Made by a program: the position numbers and the translations under genes. Positions 1-8,273 of a stretch of DNA of 33,928 nucleotides are shown here, one piece after another. Source of the DNA: Falseniella ignava CCUG 37419. GTDB taxonomy: Bacteria > Bacillota > Bacilli > Lactobacillales > Aerococcaceae. The notes under the pieces are model-generated. The model was not told the DNA's origin, did no database searches, and saw only the letters and a list, made by a program, of their open reading frames with translations. Location: NCBI RefSeq assembly GCF_000301055.1, contig NZ_JH932301.1, forward strand, positions 79,563 to 113,490. Direction: 5' to 3'. How positions within the stretch are numbered: position 1 is the stretch's first letter; every line of letters starts with the position of its first letter.

Positions 1-1
1 T

Positions 2-91
2 CCCGTCTTCATAACGAAAGCGAGCGGCGACGAACTGAATGCGGATGGAGGCACGGTGCCAAAGGCGCCGGTTAAAATATGGAATCCATGA
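2..91 (+). CDS. 3' end of an unrecognised CDS (partial, truncated by window start)
   Basis: Frame 2 is open from the first base to a TGA at 89-91. It reads about 29 residues and ends in ...KAPVKIWNP. The stretch is visibly richer in G+C than the following spacer, as expected of coding DNA. The other plus frames close earlier (frame 3 at once, frame 1 at 73-75). No family can be recognised from so short a tail. It is followed by a non-coding gap and a fresh promoter, so it is probably not co-transcribed with the next gene. It could still be a chance open stretch. Confidence 0.35.
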   Translation, partial: PVFITKASGDELNADGGTVPKAPVKIWNP

Positions 92-169
92 AACTAGGTT
101 CAGGGAAATAAAAAAGTATGGTAGAGGAAAACCAACAATAATTTGACACTATCAAATTGTGATGTACGC

Positions 170-199
170 TTGCTTATTTTCATAGCATTTCGGTATAAT
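170..199 (+). promoter_or_regulatory. sigma-A type promoter for the glycosyltransferase gene
   Basis: The -35 element is TTGCTT (170-175) and the -10 is TATAAT (194-199), with an 18-base spacer. The predicted start near 206 gives a very short leader before the Shine-Dalgarno GGAGG (211-215) and the ATG at 223. A TTGACA at 143-148 is too far upstream to pair with this -10. Confidence 0.6.
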
Positions 200-222
200 A
201 AGTCAGAGAAGGAGGCGGTAAG

Positions 223-1245
223 ATGCGAATTAATATGATTGCCCACGGACAAAATGTCAAAGGCCAAGGGGTAGGAAGTGCCTATTTTGAACTCGTAAAA
301 TTGCTCGAGACGCACGCCGCTGATCAAATTCAATTGTCTTTTAATCATGCGAAAAATTGCGACTTCAACCATATCCATACGATCCATCCATATTGTTACT
401 ATCAGATGGCAATGTCCAAGCTCCCATCTTGCATGCACGTCCATTTCTTACCTGAAACCGTTGAAGGTAGTATTAAAATACCGAAATTTGCTCAAGGCGT
501 TTTCTACGATTATTTTATGAAAATGTACCGTTCAGCCAATGAACTGATCGTGGTCAATCCCATCTTTATCGAACCCTTAACGCGATATGATATCGATCCG
601 GAGCATATTACGTATATACCGAATGTCGTTGCCACAAAAGATTTTTACCCAATCGATCGTTCAAAATTAGAAGCGACCTATGCTTTGTACGACATCAATC
701 CCGATGTATTTACGGCGATTAGTGTAGGTCAAGTCCAAACACGCAAAGGTGTCATCGACTTTATCGAGATTGCAAAGCAAATGCCCGATATTCAATTTGT
801 CTGGGCAGGTGGCTTTAGCTTTGGCAAAATTACCGATGGCTATGAAGCATTGAAGCAAGCAATCGAGACCGCACCGAATAATGTAAAATTTATCGGCATC
901 GTAGAACGTGAACAGATGAACGCACTCTATAATATTTGTGATGTGTTCCTATCCACTTCGTATAATGAGTTATTCCCAATGGCTATTTTAGAAGCCATTA
1001 ATGCGGGACTGCCCCTGATTATTCGTAATTTAGATCTCTATCAACAAATTTATTTTGCAGATTATTTAAGAGCGGACACCCTCGAAGAATATCAGACACA
1101 TCTGAACACACTCAAAACATCTAAAACGGCATACTTATCCGCCCAAGCTGTTTCCCAAAAAATTGCCACAGATTACTCTGAAACGCAAGTTCTCCAACAA
1201 TGGCTCAATTACTATCACGGCTTTATGGAACGTTGGGTAAAATAA
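223..1245 (+). CDS. GT4-family (GT-B fold) glycosyltransferase, possibly glycolipid-forming
   Basis: This 340-residue protein is a retaining glycosyltransferase of the GT4 type. Its N-terminus (MRINMIAHGQNVKGQGVGSA) has the glycine-rich acceptor-side loop of Gram-positive glycolipid and lipoteichoic-acid-anchor glycosyltransferases. The C-terminal half has SVGQVQTRKG followed by the EX7E donor-binding motif (E249 and E257, in NELFPMAILEAINAGLP), the GT4 nucleotide-sugar site. There is no signal peptide or membrane span, so it should act at the cytoplasmic membrane face. The ATG at 223 has GGAGG seven bases upstream. The gene has its own promoter and a terminator shared with the converging phosphoesterase gene. 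The family is secure. The diacylglycerol-glycolipid acceptor (LafB-like role) is inferred from overall resemblance, and another cell-surface glycan acceptor is possible. Confidence 0.85.
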   Translation: MRINMIAHGQNVKGQGVGSAYFELVKLLETHAADQIQLSFNHAKNCDFNHIHTIHPYCYYQMAMSKLPSCMHVHFLPETVEGSIKIPKFAQGVFYDYFMKMYRSANELIVVNPIFIEPLTRYDIDPEHITYIPNVVATKDFYPIDRSKLEATYALYDINPDVFTAISVGQVQTRKGVIDFIEIAKQMPDIQFVWAGGFSFGKITDGYEALKQAIETAPNNVKFIGIVEREQMNALYNICDVFLSTSYNELFPMAILEAINAGLPLIIRNLDLYQQIYFADYLRADTLEEYQTHLNTLKTSKTAYLSAQAVSQKIATDYSETQVLQQWLNYYHGFMERWVK

Positions 1246-1261
1246 TACTCGATAAGATAAA

Positions 1262-1306
1262 ACCCGAATGCAATCGACGCATCAATGCATCGTAACACAT
1301 TCGGGT
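1262..1306. terminator. bidirectional Rho-independent terminator
   Basis: ACCCGAATG (1262-1270) pairs with CATTCGGGT (1298-1306). The loop contains a second imperfect stem (about 1275-1292). T-rich sequence follows on both strands. It sits between the stop of the glycosyltransferase and the converging stop of the phosphoesterase, so it probably serves both. Confidence 0.75.
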
Positions 1307-1311
1307 ATAAT

Positions 1312-2133
1312 TTATTTTAAGAGATCAATAACAACAACCTCTGGTCGATTAAATAATCTTGGAATTCGAGTGGTTGCATACGCTAAGCCCCGACTAATAA
1401 TTAAATAAGCATGGTTGGGTAATTGGTGCAAGCCATGGGTATAGAGTGGACGAAATCCTTGTTGCGGTGCATATAAACCTTGGTTCGCCCATGGAATTCG
1501 AATTTGCCCGCCGTGTGCATGGCCTGACACAATTAAATCAAACGGATATTGCGTATATTCTTTAATGCGTTGCGGTTGATGACTCAATAAAATATTGTAA
1601 GTATCAGATGGCAGTTGCCGATCAATTCGCTTCAACTGTTGCTTAAAGATTCTACGACGTCCTCGATTAGGATCATCAACACCACTGATGGTAAAATCCA
1701 TTGTTCCGTGTTGAATCTTTACCGTGTCTCCTGCCAAAACTGTGACTTGATGGCGCGTTAGCCAATTTTTCAGACGTTGAATACTTGGGTATTCAAATTC
1801 ATGATTGCCAGTAACATAGTAGACCGGATAACGTTCTACCAATGCCAATATCAATGTTTGAGCAGCTTGAGCGCTCCAACGTGAATCAAAAATATCCCCG
1901 ACTAGTAAGATATAATCCGGTGCCTCCACTTCAACCCGCTTCAATAAATCTTTCTGCTGCTCACCAAAATAGTGATTATGTAAATCGGTTAATACGACAA
2001 ATCGTACCGATTCAGTAACTTTCGGATGTTGTAGCCGATAATAACTCATCGAGAGACGGTGACTAAATCCTTCTCGTAAAAGCGCCAGCCCTGCAACTGG
2101 GACGCCCACTTTAAACAGTCGTTTGATGTTCAT
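1312..2133 (-). CDS. calcineurin-like metallophosphoesterase (YkuE-type)
   Basis: This 273-residue protein carries the binuclear-metal phosphoesterase signature in order: DLH (D50, H52), GDIFD (D80), GNHE (N110, H111), a SHQ histidine, and GHAHGG near the C-terminus. It is the YkuE-like class, which acts on phosphoesters or pyrophosphates, often membrane-associated; the substrate cannot be read from sequence. The frame is open further upstream into mnmG, but the start chosen is the ATG at 2131-2133, preceded by GGAGAG at a normal distance. The upstream extension has arginine/lysine-rich, non-conserved sequence and overlaps mnmG. It is the last gene of the mnmE-NUDIX-mnmG operon, 31 bases after mnmG. 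In many relatives rsmG occupies the place after mnmG, so this neighbour is lineage-specific. Confidence 0.88.
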   Translation of the reverse strand: MNIKRLFKVGVPVAGLALLREGFSHRLSMSYYRLQHPKVTESVRFVVLTDLHNHYFGEQQKDLLKRVEVEAPDYILLVGDIFDSRWSAQAAQTLILALVERYPVYYVTGNHEFEYPSIQRLKNWLTRHQVTVLAGDTVKIQHGTMDFTISGVDDPNRGRRRIFKQQLKRIDRQLPSDTYNILLSHQPQRIKEYTQYPFDLIVSGHAHGGQIRIPWANQGLYAPQQGFRPLYTHGLHQLPNHAYLIISRGLAYATTRIPRLFNRPEVVVIDLLK

Positions 2134-2164
2134 TGTATTCTCTCCTTCAGTACTAACCCTTCTC

Positions 2165-4069
2165 TTACACCTCTTCGCGTCTTTGAATCCGTCCTTGCTG
2201 TAAGTATATCGATAATACGGCGATATCCGCTGGGTTAACTCCACTCACACGACTCGCTTGCCCTAGCGTCTCAGGACCAATCATCTTCAAACGTTCGCGA
2301 GCCTCGGTCGCTAAATTATCGACGGCATCCCAATCAATATCTTGAGGAATCCACTTTTCTTCCATCCCAATCATTTTATCAACTTTTCGATTGGCTTTAT
2401 CAATATAACCATCATACTTAATTTGAATCTCAACTTGTTCTGCTACCACCCGTGGTAATTCTCCGGCTTCAGGAGGGATAATCTCCATCATATCAAGATA
2501 TTTAATTTCTGGACGACGCAATAAGTCACTTGCCAAAATTCCATCTTTCAAAGGTGTCGAACCGACTCGCTCAAACCACTCTGATAAACCTGGTGTATTA
2601 GGCGTCAAGCGAATTTGACTTAGACGATTAATTTCCGATTCAACTTGTGCTTGCTTCATTTGGTAAGCTTGGTAGCGCGTTTCATTAATTAATCCGAGTT
2701 GATAGCCGTACTCCGTTAATCGGATATCTGCATTATCATGACGCAATAATAGACGGTATTCGGCGCGTGAAGTTAGTAATCGATACGGTTCAATCGTCCC
2801 TTTTGTCACCAAGTCATCGATCATCACCCCGATATAGGCTTCATTACGTTTCAGTATAAAGGGCTCTTCGCCACGAATTTTACGAACGGCATTAATTCCG
2901 GCAATAATTCCTTGACCTGCTGCCTCTTCGTAACCACTCGTTCCATTCATTTGACCCGCCGTAAATAAATTCGGTAAAGACTTAACTTCGAGTGATAAGG
3001 TCAATTGATGCGGAACAACCACATCGTATTCAATCGCATACCCCGGACGCATAATTTCAGCTCGCTCGAGTCCTTGGACGGTTCGCATCATTTCTAACTG
3101 CACATCTTCTGGCAAGGAGGTAGACAATCCTTGGACATACATCTCTTGATTATCTAACCCTTCCGGCTCGATAAAAATTTGATGTCGCGGTTTATCACTA
3201 AAGCGAACCACCTTATCTTCAATCGATGGGCAGTATCTTGCGCCAACACCTTCAACCATTCCACTAAACATCGGTGAGCGATGCAAGTTAGCTTGAATAA
3301 TTTCATGTGTTTGTGCATTCGTATGGGTTAACCAACACGGCACACTGTTAGGATTAAAATCTTCATCAGATGTTTCAAATGAAAAATGGTTTGGCTGTGT
3401 ATCACCGGGTTGAATTTCAGTCTGGTCATAATCCACCGAATCTTTATGAATTCGCATTGGCGTCCCGGTCTTAAATCGTACCAATTCCAAACCTAATTCG
3501 AGTAAGTGCTCTGATAATTTAACAGAAGGTAAGGTGTTGTTAGGTCCTGATGCATATTTCAAATCACCAATAATAATTTGACCCCGCGATGAAGTTCCTG
3601 CAGTTAAGACCACTGCTTGACTTTCATAAATAGCACCGGTATTCGTTATAACACCCTGTATCTCGCCGTCCACTAGATGGAGCTGGTCTACCATGCCTTG
3701 CTTTAAAGTTAAGTTGGGTTCGTTTTCGATAACCGATCTCATCGAATGAGCATAAGCTTCTTTATCTGCTTGCGCACGTAACGCTTGAACTGCCGGCCCT
3801 TTACTTGTATTCAATAAGCGCATTTGAATATAAGTTCGGTCAATATTACGACCCATCTCACCACCTAAGGCATCGACTTCACGCACTACCACTCCTTTAG
3901 CGGGACCCCCAATAGATGGGTTACATGGCATAAAGGCTATCATTTCAATATTCATCGTCAGAAGTAAGGTATTAGCGCCCATACGAGCTGCGGCTAACGC
4001 TGCTTCGCATCCCGCATGACCTCCACCCACAACAATCACTTCATAGGTTCCTGCTTTAAACGTATTCAC
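2165..4069 (-). CDS. mnmG: tRNA uridine-5-carboxymethylaminomethyl modification enzyme MnmG (GidA)
   Basis: MnmG is the FAD-binding partner of MnmE. The pair installs the (carboxymethyl)aminomethyl group on U34 of tRNAs reading NNA/NNG codons, using NADH and methylene-tetrahydrofolate. At 634 residues it is full length. The N-terminus shows the dinucleotide-binding motif [10 protein letters not shown] (G15-x-G17-x-x-G20). The family signature [11 protein letters not shown]-like segment appears as [15 protein letters not shown], and [16 protein letters not shown] is the second family signature. The start codon is GTG (4067-4069), with AAGGAAGG upstream. Its first 14 bases overlap the end of the NUDIX gene, so translation is probably coupled. 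mnmE lies two genes upstream in the same operon. Identification is firm. Confidence 0.97.
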   Translation of the reverse strand: MNTFKAGTYEVIVVGGGHAGCEAALAAARMGANTLLLTMNIEMIAFMPCNPSIGGPAKGVVVREVDALGGEMGRNIDRTYIQMRLLNTSKGPAVQALRAQADKEAYAHSMRSVIENEPNLTLKQGMVDQLHLVDGEIQGVITNTGAIYESQAVVLTAGTSSRGQIIIGDLKYASGPNNTLPSVKLSEHLLELGLELVRFKTGTPMRIHKDSVDYDQTEIQPGDTQPNHFSFETSDEDFNPNSVPCWLTHTNAQTHEIIQANLHRSPMFSGMVEGVGARYCPSIEDKVVRFSDKPRHQIFIEPEGLDNQEMYVQGLSTSLPEDVQLEMMRTVQGLERAEIMRPGYAIEYDVVVPHQLTLSLEVKSLPNLFTAGQMNGTSGYEEAAGQGIIAGINAVRKIRGEEPFILKRNEAYIGVMIDDLVTKGTIEPYRLLTSRAEYRLLLRHDNADIRLTEYGYQLGLINETRYQAYQMKQAQVESEINRLSQIRLTPNTPGLSEWFERVGSTPLKDGILASDLLRRPEIKYLDMMEIIPPEAGELPRVVAEQVEIQIKYDGYIDKANRKVDKMIGMEEKWIPQDIDWDAVDNLATEARERLKMIGPETLGQASRVSGVNPADIAVLSIYLQQGRIQRREEV

Positions 4070-4565
4070 TATCTGATTTTCCTTCCTTTAAGGGATAAAA
4101 TGTTACGTCATTTGCCACTAATTGTCCTGTTACGTCATATTCAAAATATGCTGAGAAGAATGGAGCATCCTCTAATACCCAACGTAAGAAAATATAGTCA
4201 CCTTCCCACGTTGGTAGCTCCATCACCTGATCATAATCGACCCACTTCAATGTTCCTTCAGGGCAGTCATCGATTAATTCACCGTTAAATTCTCGGACAC
4301 GATACACGAAGCTATACCAATCTTCACCATCATGTCTAAAATCCGGAAACGTAATGACACCGCATAATTCTAGGTTTAAAGCTTCTAAACCTGTCTCTTC
4401 TCGAATTTCACGAATCGCACATTGCTCGGGAGTTTCGCCAGCTTCGAATTTCCCGCCGACACTCACCCATTTATCTTGATGGATATCCCCCACTTGCTTA
4501 TTCCGATGTAACATTAAGAGTTGTTCTCCATTATCGATATAACAAATTGTGGCTAGTTTTACCAT
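4056..4565 (-). CDS. mutX: NUDIX hydrolase, MutX/MutT-like 8-oxo-dGTP diphosphatase
   Basis: A complete Nudix box GX5EX7REUXEEXGU runs over residues 38-60 ([20 protein letters not shown], then ETGL). The N-terminus [19 protein letters not shown] resembles streptococcal MutX, which hydrolyses 8-oxo-dGTP and prevents A-to-C transversions. The protein has 169 residues and is cytosolic. It sits between mnmE and mnmG: the mnmE stop is 10 bases before its ATG and overlaps its Shine-Dalgarno (GGGGGA), while its own 3' end overlaps the GTG start of mnmG. An insertion between mnmE and mnmG is unusual, since these are commonly adjacent. The Nudix assignment is certain; the exact substrate is inferred by resemblance. 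Confidence 0.88.
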   Translation of the reverse strand: MVKLATICYIDNGEQLLMLHRNKQVGDIHQDKWVSVGGKFEAGETPEQCAIREIREETGLEALNLELCGVITFPDFRHDGEDWYSFVYRVREFNGELIDDCPEGTLKWVDYDQVMELPTWEGDYIFLRWVLEDAPFFSAYFEYDVTGQLVANDVTFYPLKEGKSDSEYV

Positions 4566-4575
4566 TAATATCCCC

Positions 4576-5955
4576 CTACTTGCCTAAGCAAAATTGACTA
4601 AACAGTTTATTTAATAATTCATCTTGAACATTTTCCCCAATAATTTCACCGAGTAAATCCCACGCATGCGTATAATCAATTTGAATTAAATCAACTGGAA
4701 TCCCCATCTCCGTTGAAGCCACCACTTCATCGAGCGCAGCACTCGCTTGTCGCAATAACTCGGTATGGCGCGTGTTCAGTAAATAATTGACATCGCGCGA
4801 TTTTAAATCGCCTTGGAAGAAGTATTCTTCAATTCGTTCTTCAAGTTGATCAATCCCTGCCTCCGTTAAGAGCGAGGTTGTAATAATCTCATCTGATGCC
4901 GCATAATCTAATATATCTTCGACTGTAACTTGTGGGGTTAAGTCTTGTTTATTCAGTAAAATGACTCGAGGATAATCTTTCGTCAAGTCTAATAGTTCGC
5001 GATCCATCTCATTGAGCGCTTCGGAAGCATTCAACATTAAAATAATAAAATCAGCCTGTTCCATCACCGCACGACTTTTTTCGACCCCAATTTGTTCGAC
5101 AACTTCCTCTGTCTCGCGAATTCCTGCAGTATCAATTAAGTGAAGCGGCACTCCGCGAATATTGACGTATTCTTCAATGGTATCTCGCGTTGTACCTTCA
5201 ATATCAGTCACAATCGCTTTATCATAACCTGTCAGACGATTCATTAAGCTCGACTTACCGACGTTAGGCCGACCGATAATTGCCGTTTGAATCCCTTCGC
5301 GGAAAATGCGTCCTTGTTGCGACTGTTGCAATATTTGCTCGATTTGTTGCTTGACACTTAATGCGGTCTGGTTCATTTCCTGAAGTGATAACTCTTCGAC
5401 GTCATCATACTCTGGATAATCAATCGTCACTTCTACTTGAGCCAAAGTTTGTAACATTTCGTGGCGTAACTGCTGAATTTTTCGCCTTAAACTCCCATTC
5501 AATTGGCTTATGGAGGCATCCATTGCTTTGCTCGTTCGGGACTGGATTAAATCCATTACCGCTTCCGCTTGAGATAAGTCAATACGTCCATTTAAGAAGG
5601 CGCGTTGGGTAAACTCTCCTGGCTGTGCGATGCGCGCCCCGTTAGCTAAGACCATCTCTAACACGCGTTGAATGGCAACCACCCCTCCGTGACAGTTGAT
5701 TTCGACACTGTCTTCTGTTGTATAGGATCTCGGTGCACGCATCACAGATACCATCACCTCATCAATCACTTGTTCGATCTTAGGATTGATAATATGACCA
5801 TAATGAATAGTATGACTCGGTACTTCGATTAAATTCGTCCCTTTAAAGATACGGTTCGCAATTTCGACCGACTCACTACCGCTTAATCGAACAATTCCAA
5901 TGGCACTTTCGCCTAAAGCCGTCGCAATCGCTGCAATGGTATCATTTTGATACAT
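4576..5955 (-). CDS. mnmE: tRNA modification GTPase MnmE (TrmE)
   Basis: MnmE is a potassium-activated GTPase that dimerises through its N-terminal formyl-THF-binding domain and works with MnmG on U34 of tRNA. The 459-residue product has the full domain set: N-terminal domain from MYQNDTIAAIAT, helical domain, and an inserted G domain with P-loop GRPNVGKSS (229-236), switch DIEGTTRDT, DTAGIRETE and NKQD. It ends in the invariant C-terminal F-C-x-G-K, with the catalytic-site cysteine at C456. The ATG at 5953-5955 has AAGGAGGAA six bases upstream. It is the promoter-proximal gene of a four-gene minus-strand operon. Elsewhere mnmE usually follows jag; here about 10 kb of other genes separates them. 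Confidence 0.97.
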   Translation of the reverse strand: MYQNDTIAAIATALGESAIGIVRLSGSESVEIANRIFKGTNLIEVPSHTIHYGHIINPKIEQVIDEVMVSVMRAPRSYTTEDSVEINCHGGVVAIQRVLEMVLANGARIAQPGEFTQRAFLNGRIDLSQAEAVMDLIQSRTSKAMDASISQLNGSLRRKIQQLRHEMLQTLAQVEVTIDYPEYDDVEELSLQEMNQTALSVKQQIEQILQQSQQGRIFREGIQTAIIGRPNVGKSSLMNRLTGYDKAIVTDIEGTTRDTIEEYVNIRGVPLHLIDTAGIRETEEVVEQIGVEKSRAVMEQADFIILMLNASEALNEMDRELLDLTKDYPRVILLNKQDLTPQVTVEDILDYAASDEIITTSLLTEAGIDQLEERIEEYFFQGDLKSRDVNYLLNTRHTELLRQASAALDEVVASTEMGIPVDLIQIDYTHAWDLLGEIIGENVQDELLNKLFSQFCLGK

Positions 5956-6085
5956 TTAAGTTCCTCCTTACTTTGTCATTCAATATTGTCTCATTCAACA
6001 AAAAAATGCCGACACTCCTCCTATACCCATCCAACCTTTAGAAGAAACGCTAGCACTTTGACTGCTATCTATCAAATTAATCTGA

Positions 6086-6114
6086 ATTATATCGAATTCA
6101 TCGCTAAAAATCAA
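6086..6114 (-). promoter_or_regulatory. promoter for the mnmE operon
   Basis: On the minus strand there is TTGATT (6109-6114), a 17-base spacer and TATAAT (6086-6091). It predicts a leader of about 120 bases before mnmE. It lies back to back with the plus-strand promoter at 6135-6162. I see no convincing regulatory fold in the leader. Confidence 0.65.
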
Positions 6115-6134
6115 TTAAAGCGAGGTAATAAAAC

Positions 6135-6162
6135 TTGCATTCACAAGAATAAACTCTATAAT
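6135..6162 (+). promoter_or_regulatory. promoter for the serine hydrolase gene
   Basis: TTGCAT (6135-6140), a 16-base spacer and TATAAT (6157-6162). It is divergent from the mnmE promoter. The only genes it can serve lie to the right, ending at the terminator at 7285. Confidence 0.6.
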
Positions 6163-6210
6163 TACTGATGTATATTGCGACAATTTACCAGAAGGGAATG
6201 ACAACTACTC

Positions 6211-7284
6211 TTGAATCCAAAAAATAAGAAAAATTTAATCGGCTTAGGCGTCGCTTTTATATTCGCCTTACTACTCTATATTATTTATATCAATCGAAAT
6301 AATCAGCCAAGTAATCATCCGACTGCCGTCATTACGGAAACCGTTGAAATTACAACGACTGAGTCGATTGACACAAGTAACTCAAATCAACAACGTCAAT
6401 CTGTTGAAACGTCCGAGGAATCCACGACGGTTTCATCCGATTCCGCTGCCGTTCGATTCGATCCAAACATTTATCGTACGGATCTCATCCAAGAATACGG
6501 TAAAGACCAATTTGATGTTTCGGAATATGACACAGTTGATGAGTTAATCGAACAGTTAGTGACGGATTATCAAGTTGATTTCAACCAAGTCGGTATCTCG
6601 TTCTATAACTTAAAAGATGATCATTATTACGGGTACAATGATAATAACTTTATTGTCGCTGCCAGTACGGCGAAAATTCCAGTCGTTATGGCCTTTATTG
6701 ATTTAATCAATCAAGGACAGTACGATTACGAGACAGAACTGCTCTATAATGATTACTTTAACTATGAAGGGGGTGGCAATATTGCTAACTCACCTGCTCA
6801 AGCAAGCTATTCAATTGCTGATTTGATGGCAGAAGCCATCCGTCATTCCGATAATACGGCCTGGTATACCTTAGTCTTTAACTATCCGAATAACTTCGGG
6901 GGTGTTGCAAATTATATTTTACAAAAAACGGGTAATTACAATATTCCTGAGTATTTCTATATGGATAATTATGGTTCTGCTTATCTCTATTTCCAATTGC
7001 TCTATATTGTTGCCACACAGCCAGAGTATGACTATTTAGTTCAATTAATGCGCGAGACAGATCCGCCACAACTCTTTACGTCATTTATTCATACCGATGT
7101 CTTAGCGAATAAGTACGGACGGGTAGATGGTGAAATCAACGATGTTGCAATCTACTATGAAAATGATCAACCACAATATATATTGACCGCTTTTACAACT
7201 AACGTACCTGGAGCAGATCACTTGTTAGAAGATTTATCACTCTATGTCAATTTGTGGTATCGTGATCACTATATTTTAAATTAA
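6211..7284 (+). CDS. membrane-anchored serine hydrolase, class A beta-lactamase-like fold
   Basis: This 357-residue protein has one N-terminal membrane span (residues about 9-28, positively charged N-flank), a Ser/Thr-rich linker (about 30-80) and an extracellular domain of the penicillin-recognising superfamily. All three active-site elements are visible: S-T-A-K (S152, K155), S-D-N (S213-N215) and a K-x-G triad, KYG (301-303). The fold is shared by class A beta-lactamases and by non-lactamase serine hydrolases that are common in Lactobacillales. I see no reason to call it a resistance gene; a cell-wall peptide or lipid-linked substrate is equally possible. The start must be TTG at 6211, because an in-frame stop lies just upstream (6199-6201) and the nearby ATG at 6198 is out of frame. 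GAAGGG lies about 14 bases before it. It is monocistronic and head-on to replication. Confidence 0.85.
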   Translation: MNPKNKKNLIGLGVAFIFALLLYIIYINRNNQPSNHPTAVITETVEITTTESIDTSNSNQQRQSVETSEESTTVSSDSAAVRFDPNIYRTDLIQEYGKDQFDVSEYDTVDELIEQLVTDYQVDFNQVGISFYNLKDDHYYGYNDNNFIVAASTAKIPVVMAFIDLINQGQYDYETELLYNDYFNYEGGGNIANSPAQASYSIADLMAEAIRHSDNTAWYTLVFNYPNNFGGVANYILQKTGNYNIPEYFYMDNYGSAYLYFQLLYIVATQPEYDYLVQLMRETDPPQLFTSFIHTDVLANKYGRVDGEINDVAIYYENDQPQYILTAFTTNVPGADHLLEDLSLYVNLWYRDHYILN

Positions 7285-7311
7285 AAAGGAAGGTCAGAGC
7301 GACCTTCCTTT
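7285..7311. terminator. bidirectional terminator between serine hydrolase and psuG
   Basis: An 11-bp perfect stem (7285-7295 with 7301-7311) encloses a five-base loop AGAGC. A/T runs on each side supply U-tracts for both directions. The hairpin begins within bases of one stop codon and ends nine bases before the psuG stop. Confidence 0.85.
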
Positions 7312-7319
7312 ATTGATTT

Positions 7320-8270
7320 CTATACAAAGCTAATATTTTTCATAGCTTCTTGTGCATTTTTAATTTGATGATATTCGGCAGCAATCTCTGCACCTAAACG
7401 GGCATTATTGTATACCAATTCGATATTCGCTGCTAAACTACGTCCTTCGGTTAACTCAACAATTTTAGCTAGCAAGAATGGCGTTGAATCTTTACCTTTT
7501 ACGCCAGCTTCACGTTCTTCTGCTAAAGCTTGAGCAATAATCCCATCAATTTCTGATTGAGGAATTTCGTGTTCTTTTGGAATTGGGTTAGCTACTAAAT
7601 GAGCTCCTTTTAATTCCATCATATCTGCTGCAACCATTCGTTGCGCTACTTCTAAAGCTGAATCCACACGCGAATTTAATTTATAATCTGAAGTGCTTGA
7701 GAAGAATGCTGGTAGATAGTCTGTCTGATAGCCCATCACTGGAACACCTTGTGTTTCAAGATATTCTAACGTACGAGGCAAGTCTAAAATCGCTTTAGCC
7801 CCAGCACAAACGACTGTGACAGGTGTTTGGCCTAATTCAACCAGATCTGCTGAAACATCCATATGCTCTTCATAACCACGGTGTACGCCTCCAATTCCTC
7901 CGGTCACAAAGACCTTAATACCTGCCATATGCGCAATAATCATCGTTGTTGCGACGGTTGTCGCTCCGAGTCCTTTACTTGCAATGACTTCTGATAAATC
8001 ACGACGTGATACCTTCGAAACATTCTCTGCTGTCGCGAGTAATTCTAAATCTTCAGCTTCAAGTCCTACTTTTAACTCGCCATTCATGATCGCAATAGTT
8101 GCTGGAACTGCACCATGATCACGAATAATTTGTTCTACAGTACGCGCCATTTCGACGTTTTGTGGATATGGCATACCGTGAGAAATAATCGTAGATTCTA
8201 AAGCTACAATCGGCTTACGATCATTGATTGCTTGTTCAACTTCTTGGCTAAATTTAATTAATGAGTTCAT
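7320..8270 (-). CDS. psuG: pseudouridine-5'-phosphate glycosidase PsuG
   Basis: PsuG cleaves the C-C glycosidic bond of pseudouridine 5'-phosphate to uracil and ribose 5-phosphate, the second step of pseudouridine salvage. The 316-residue product has the family N-terminus ALESTIISHGMPYPQN and the signature FVTGGIGGVHRGYE. Residues E25, K86 and K159 fall where the E. coli enzyme has its catalytic Glu31, Lys93 and Lys166, a constant offset of seven. Its ATG lies three bases after the stop of psuK, and its ribosome site AAGGAAA is inside the end of psuK, so the two are co-transcribed and probably coupled. The two genes form a complete cytosolic degradation module; no nucleoside transporter is seen beside them. 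Confidence 0.96.
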   Translation of the reverse strand: MNSLIKFSQEVEQAINDRKPIVALESTIISHGMPYPQNVEMARTVEQIIRDHGAVPATIAIMNGELKVGLEAEDLELLATAENVSKVSRRDLSEVIASKGLGATTVATTMIIAHMAGIKVFVTGGIGGVHRGYEEHMDVSADLVELGQTPVTVVCAGAKAILDLPRTLEYLETQGVPVMGYQTDYLPAFFSSTSDYKLNSRVDSALEVAQRMVAADMMELKGAHLVANPIPKEHEIPQSEIDGIIAQALAEEREAGVKGKDSTPFLLAKIVELTEGRSLAANIELVYNNARLGAEIAAEYHQIKNAQEAMKNISFV

Positions 8271-8273
8271 TGA

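Noticed and set aside
100-444. 114-residue minus-strand open frame
   Set aside because: It overlaps the promoter and the conserved 5' part of the glycosyltransferase gene, has no ribosome site, and shows no family likeness.
2134-2244. Longer start for the metallophosphoesterase
   Set aside because: The 37 extra residues come from the mnmG 3' end in another frame; the internal ATG has a good ribosome site.
5947-6168. 73-residue plus-strand open frame in the mnmE-serine hydrolase gap
   Set aside because: It covers two divergent promoters and the mnmE ribosome site and has low-complexity, non-conserved sequence.
6211-7284. Calling the serine hydrolase a beta-lactamase resistance gene
   Set aside because: The three motifs are shared by the whole fold. 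The membrane anchor and long linker are typical of other serine hydrolases, and nothing in the context points to resistance.
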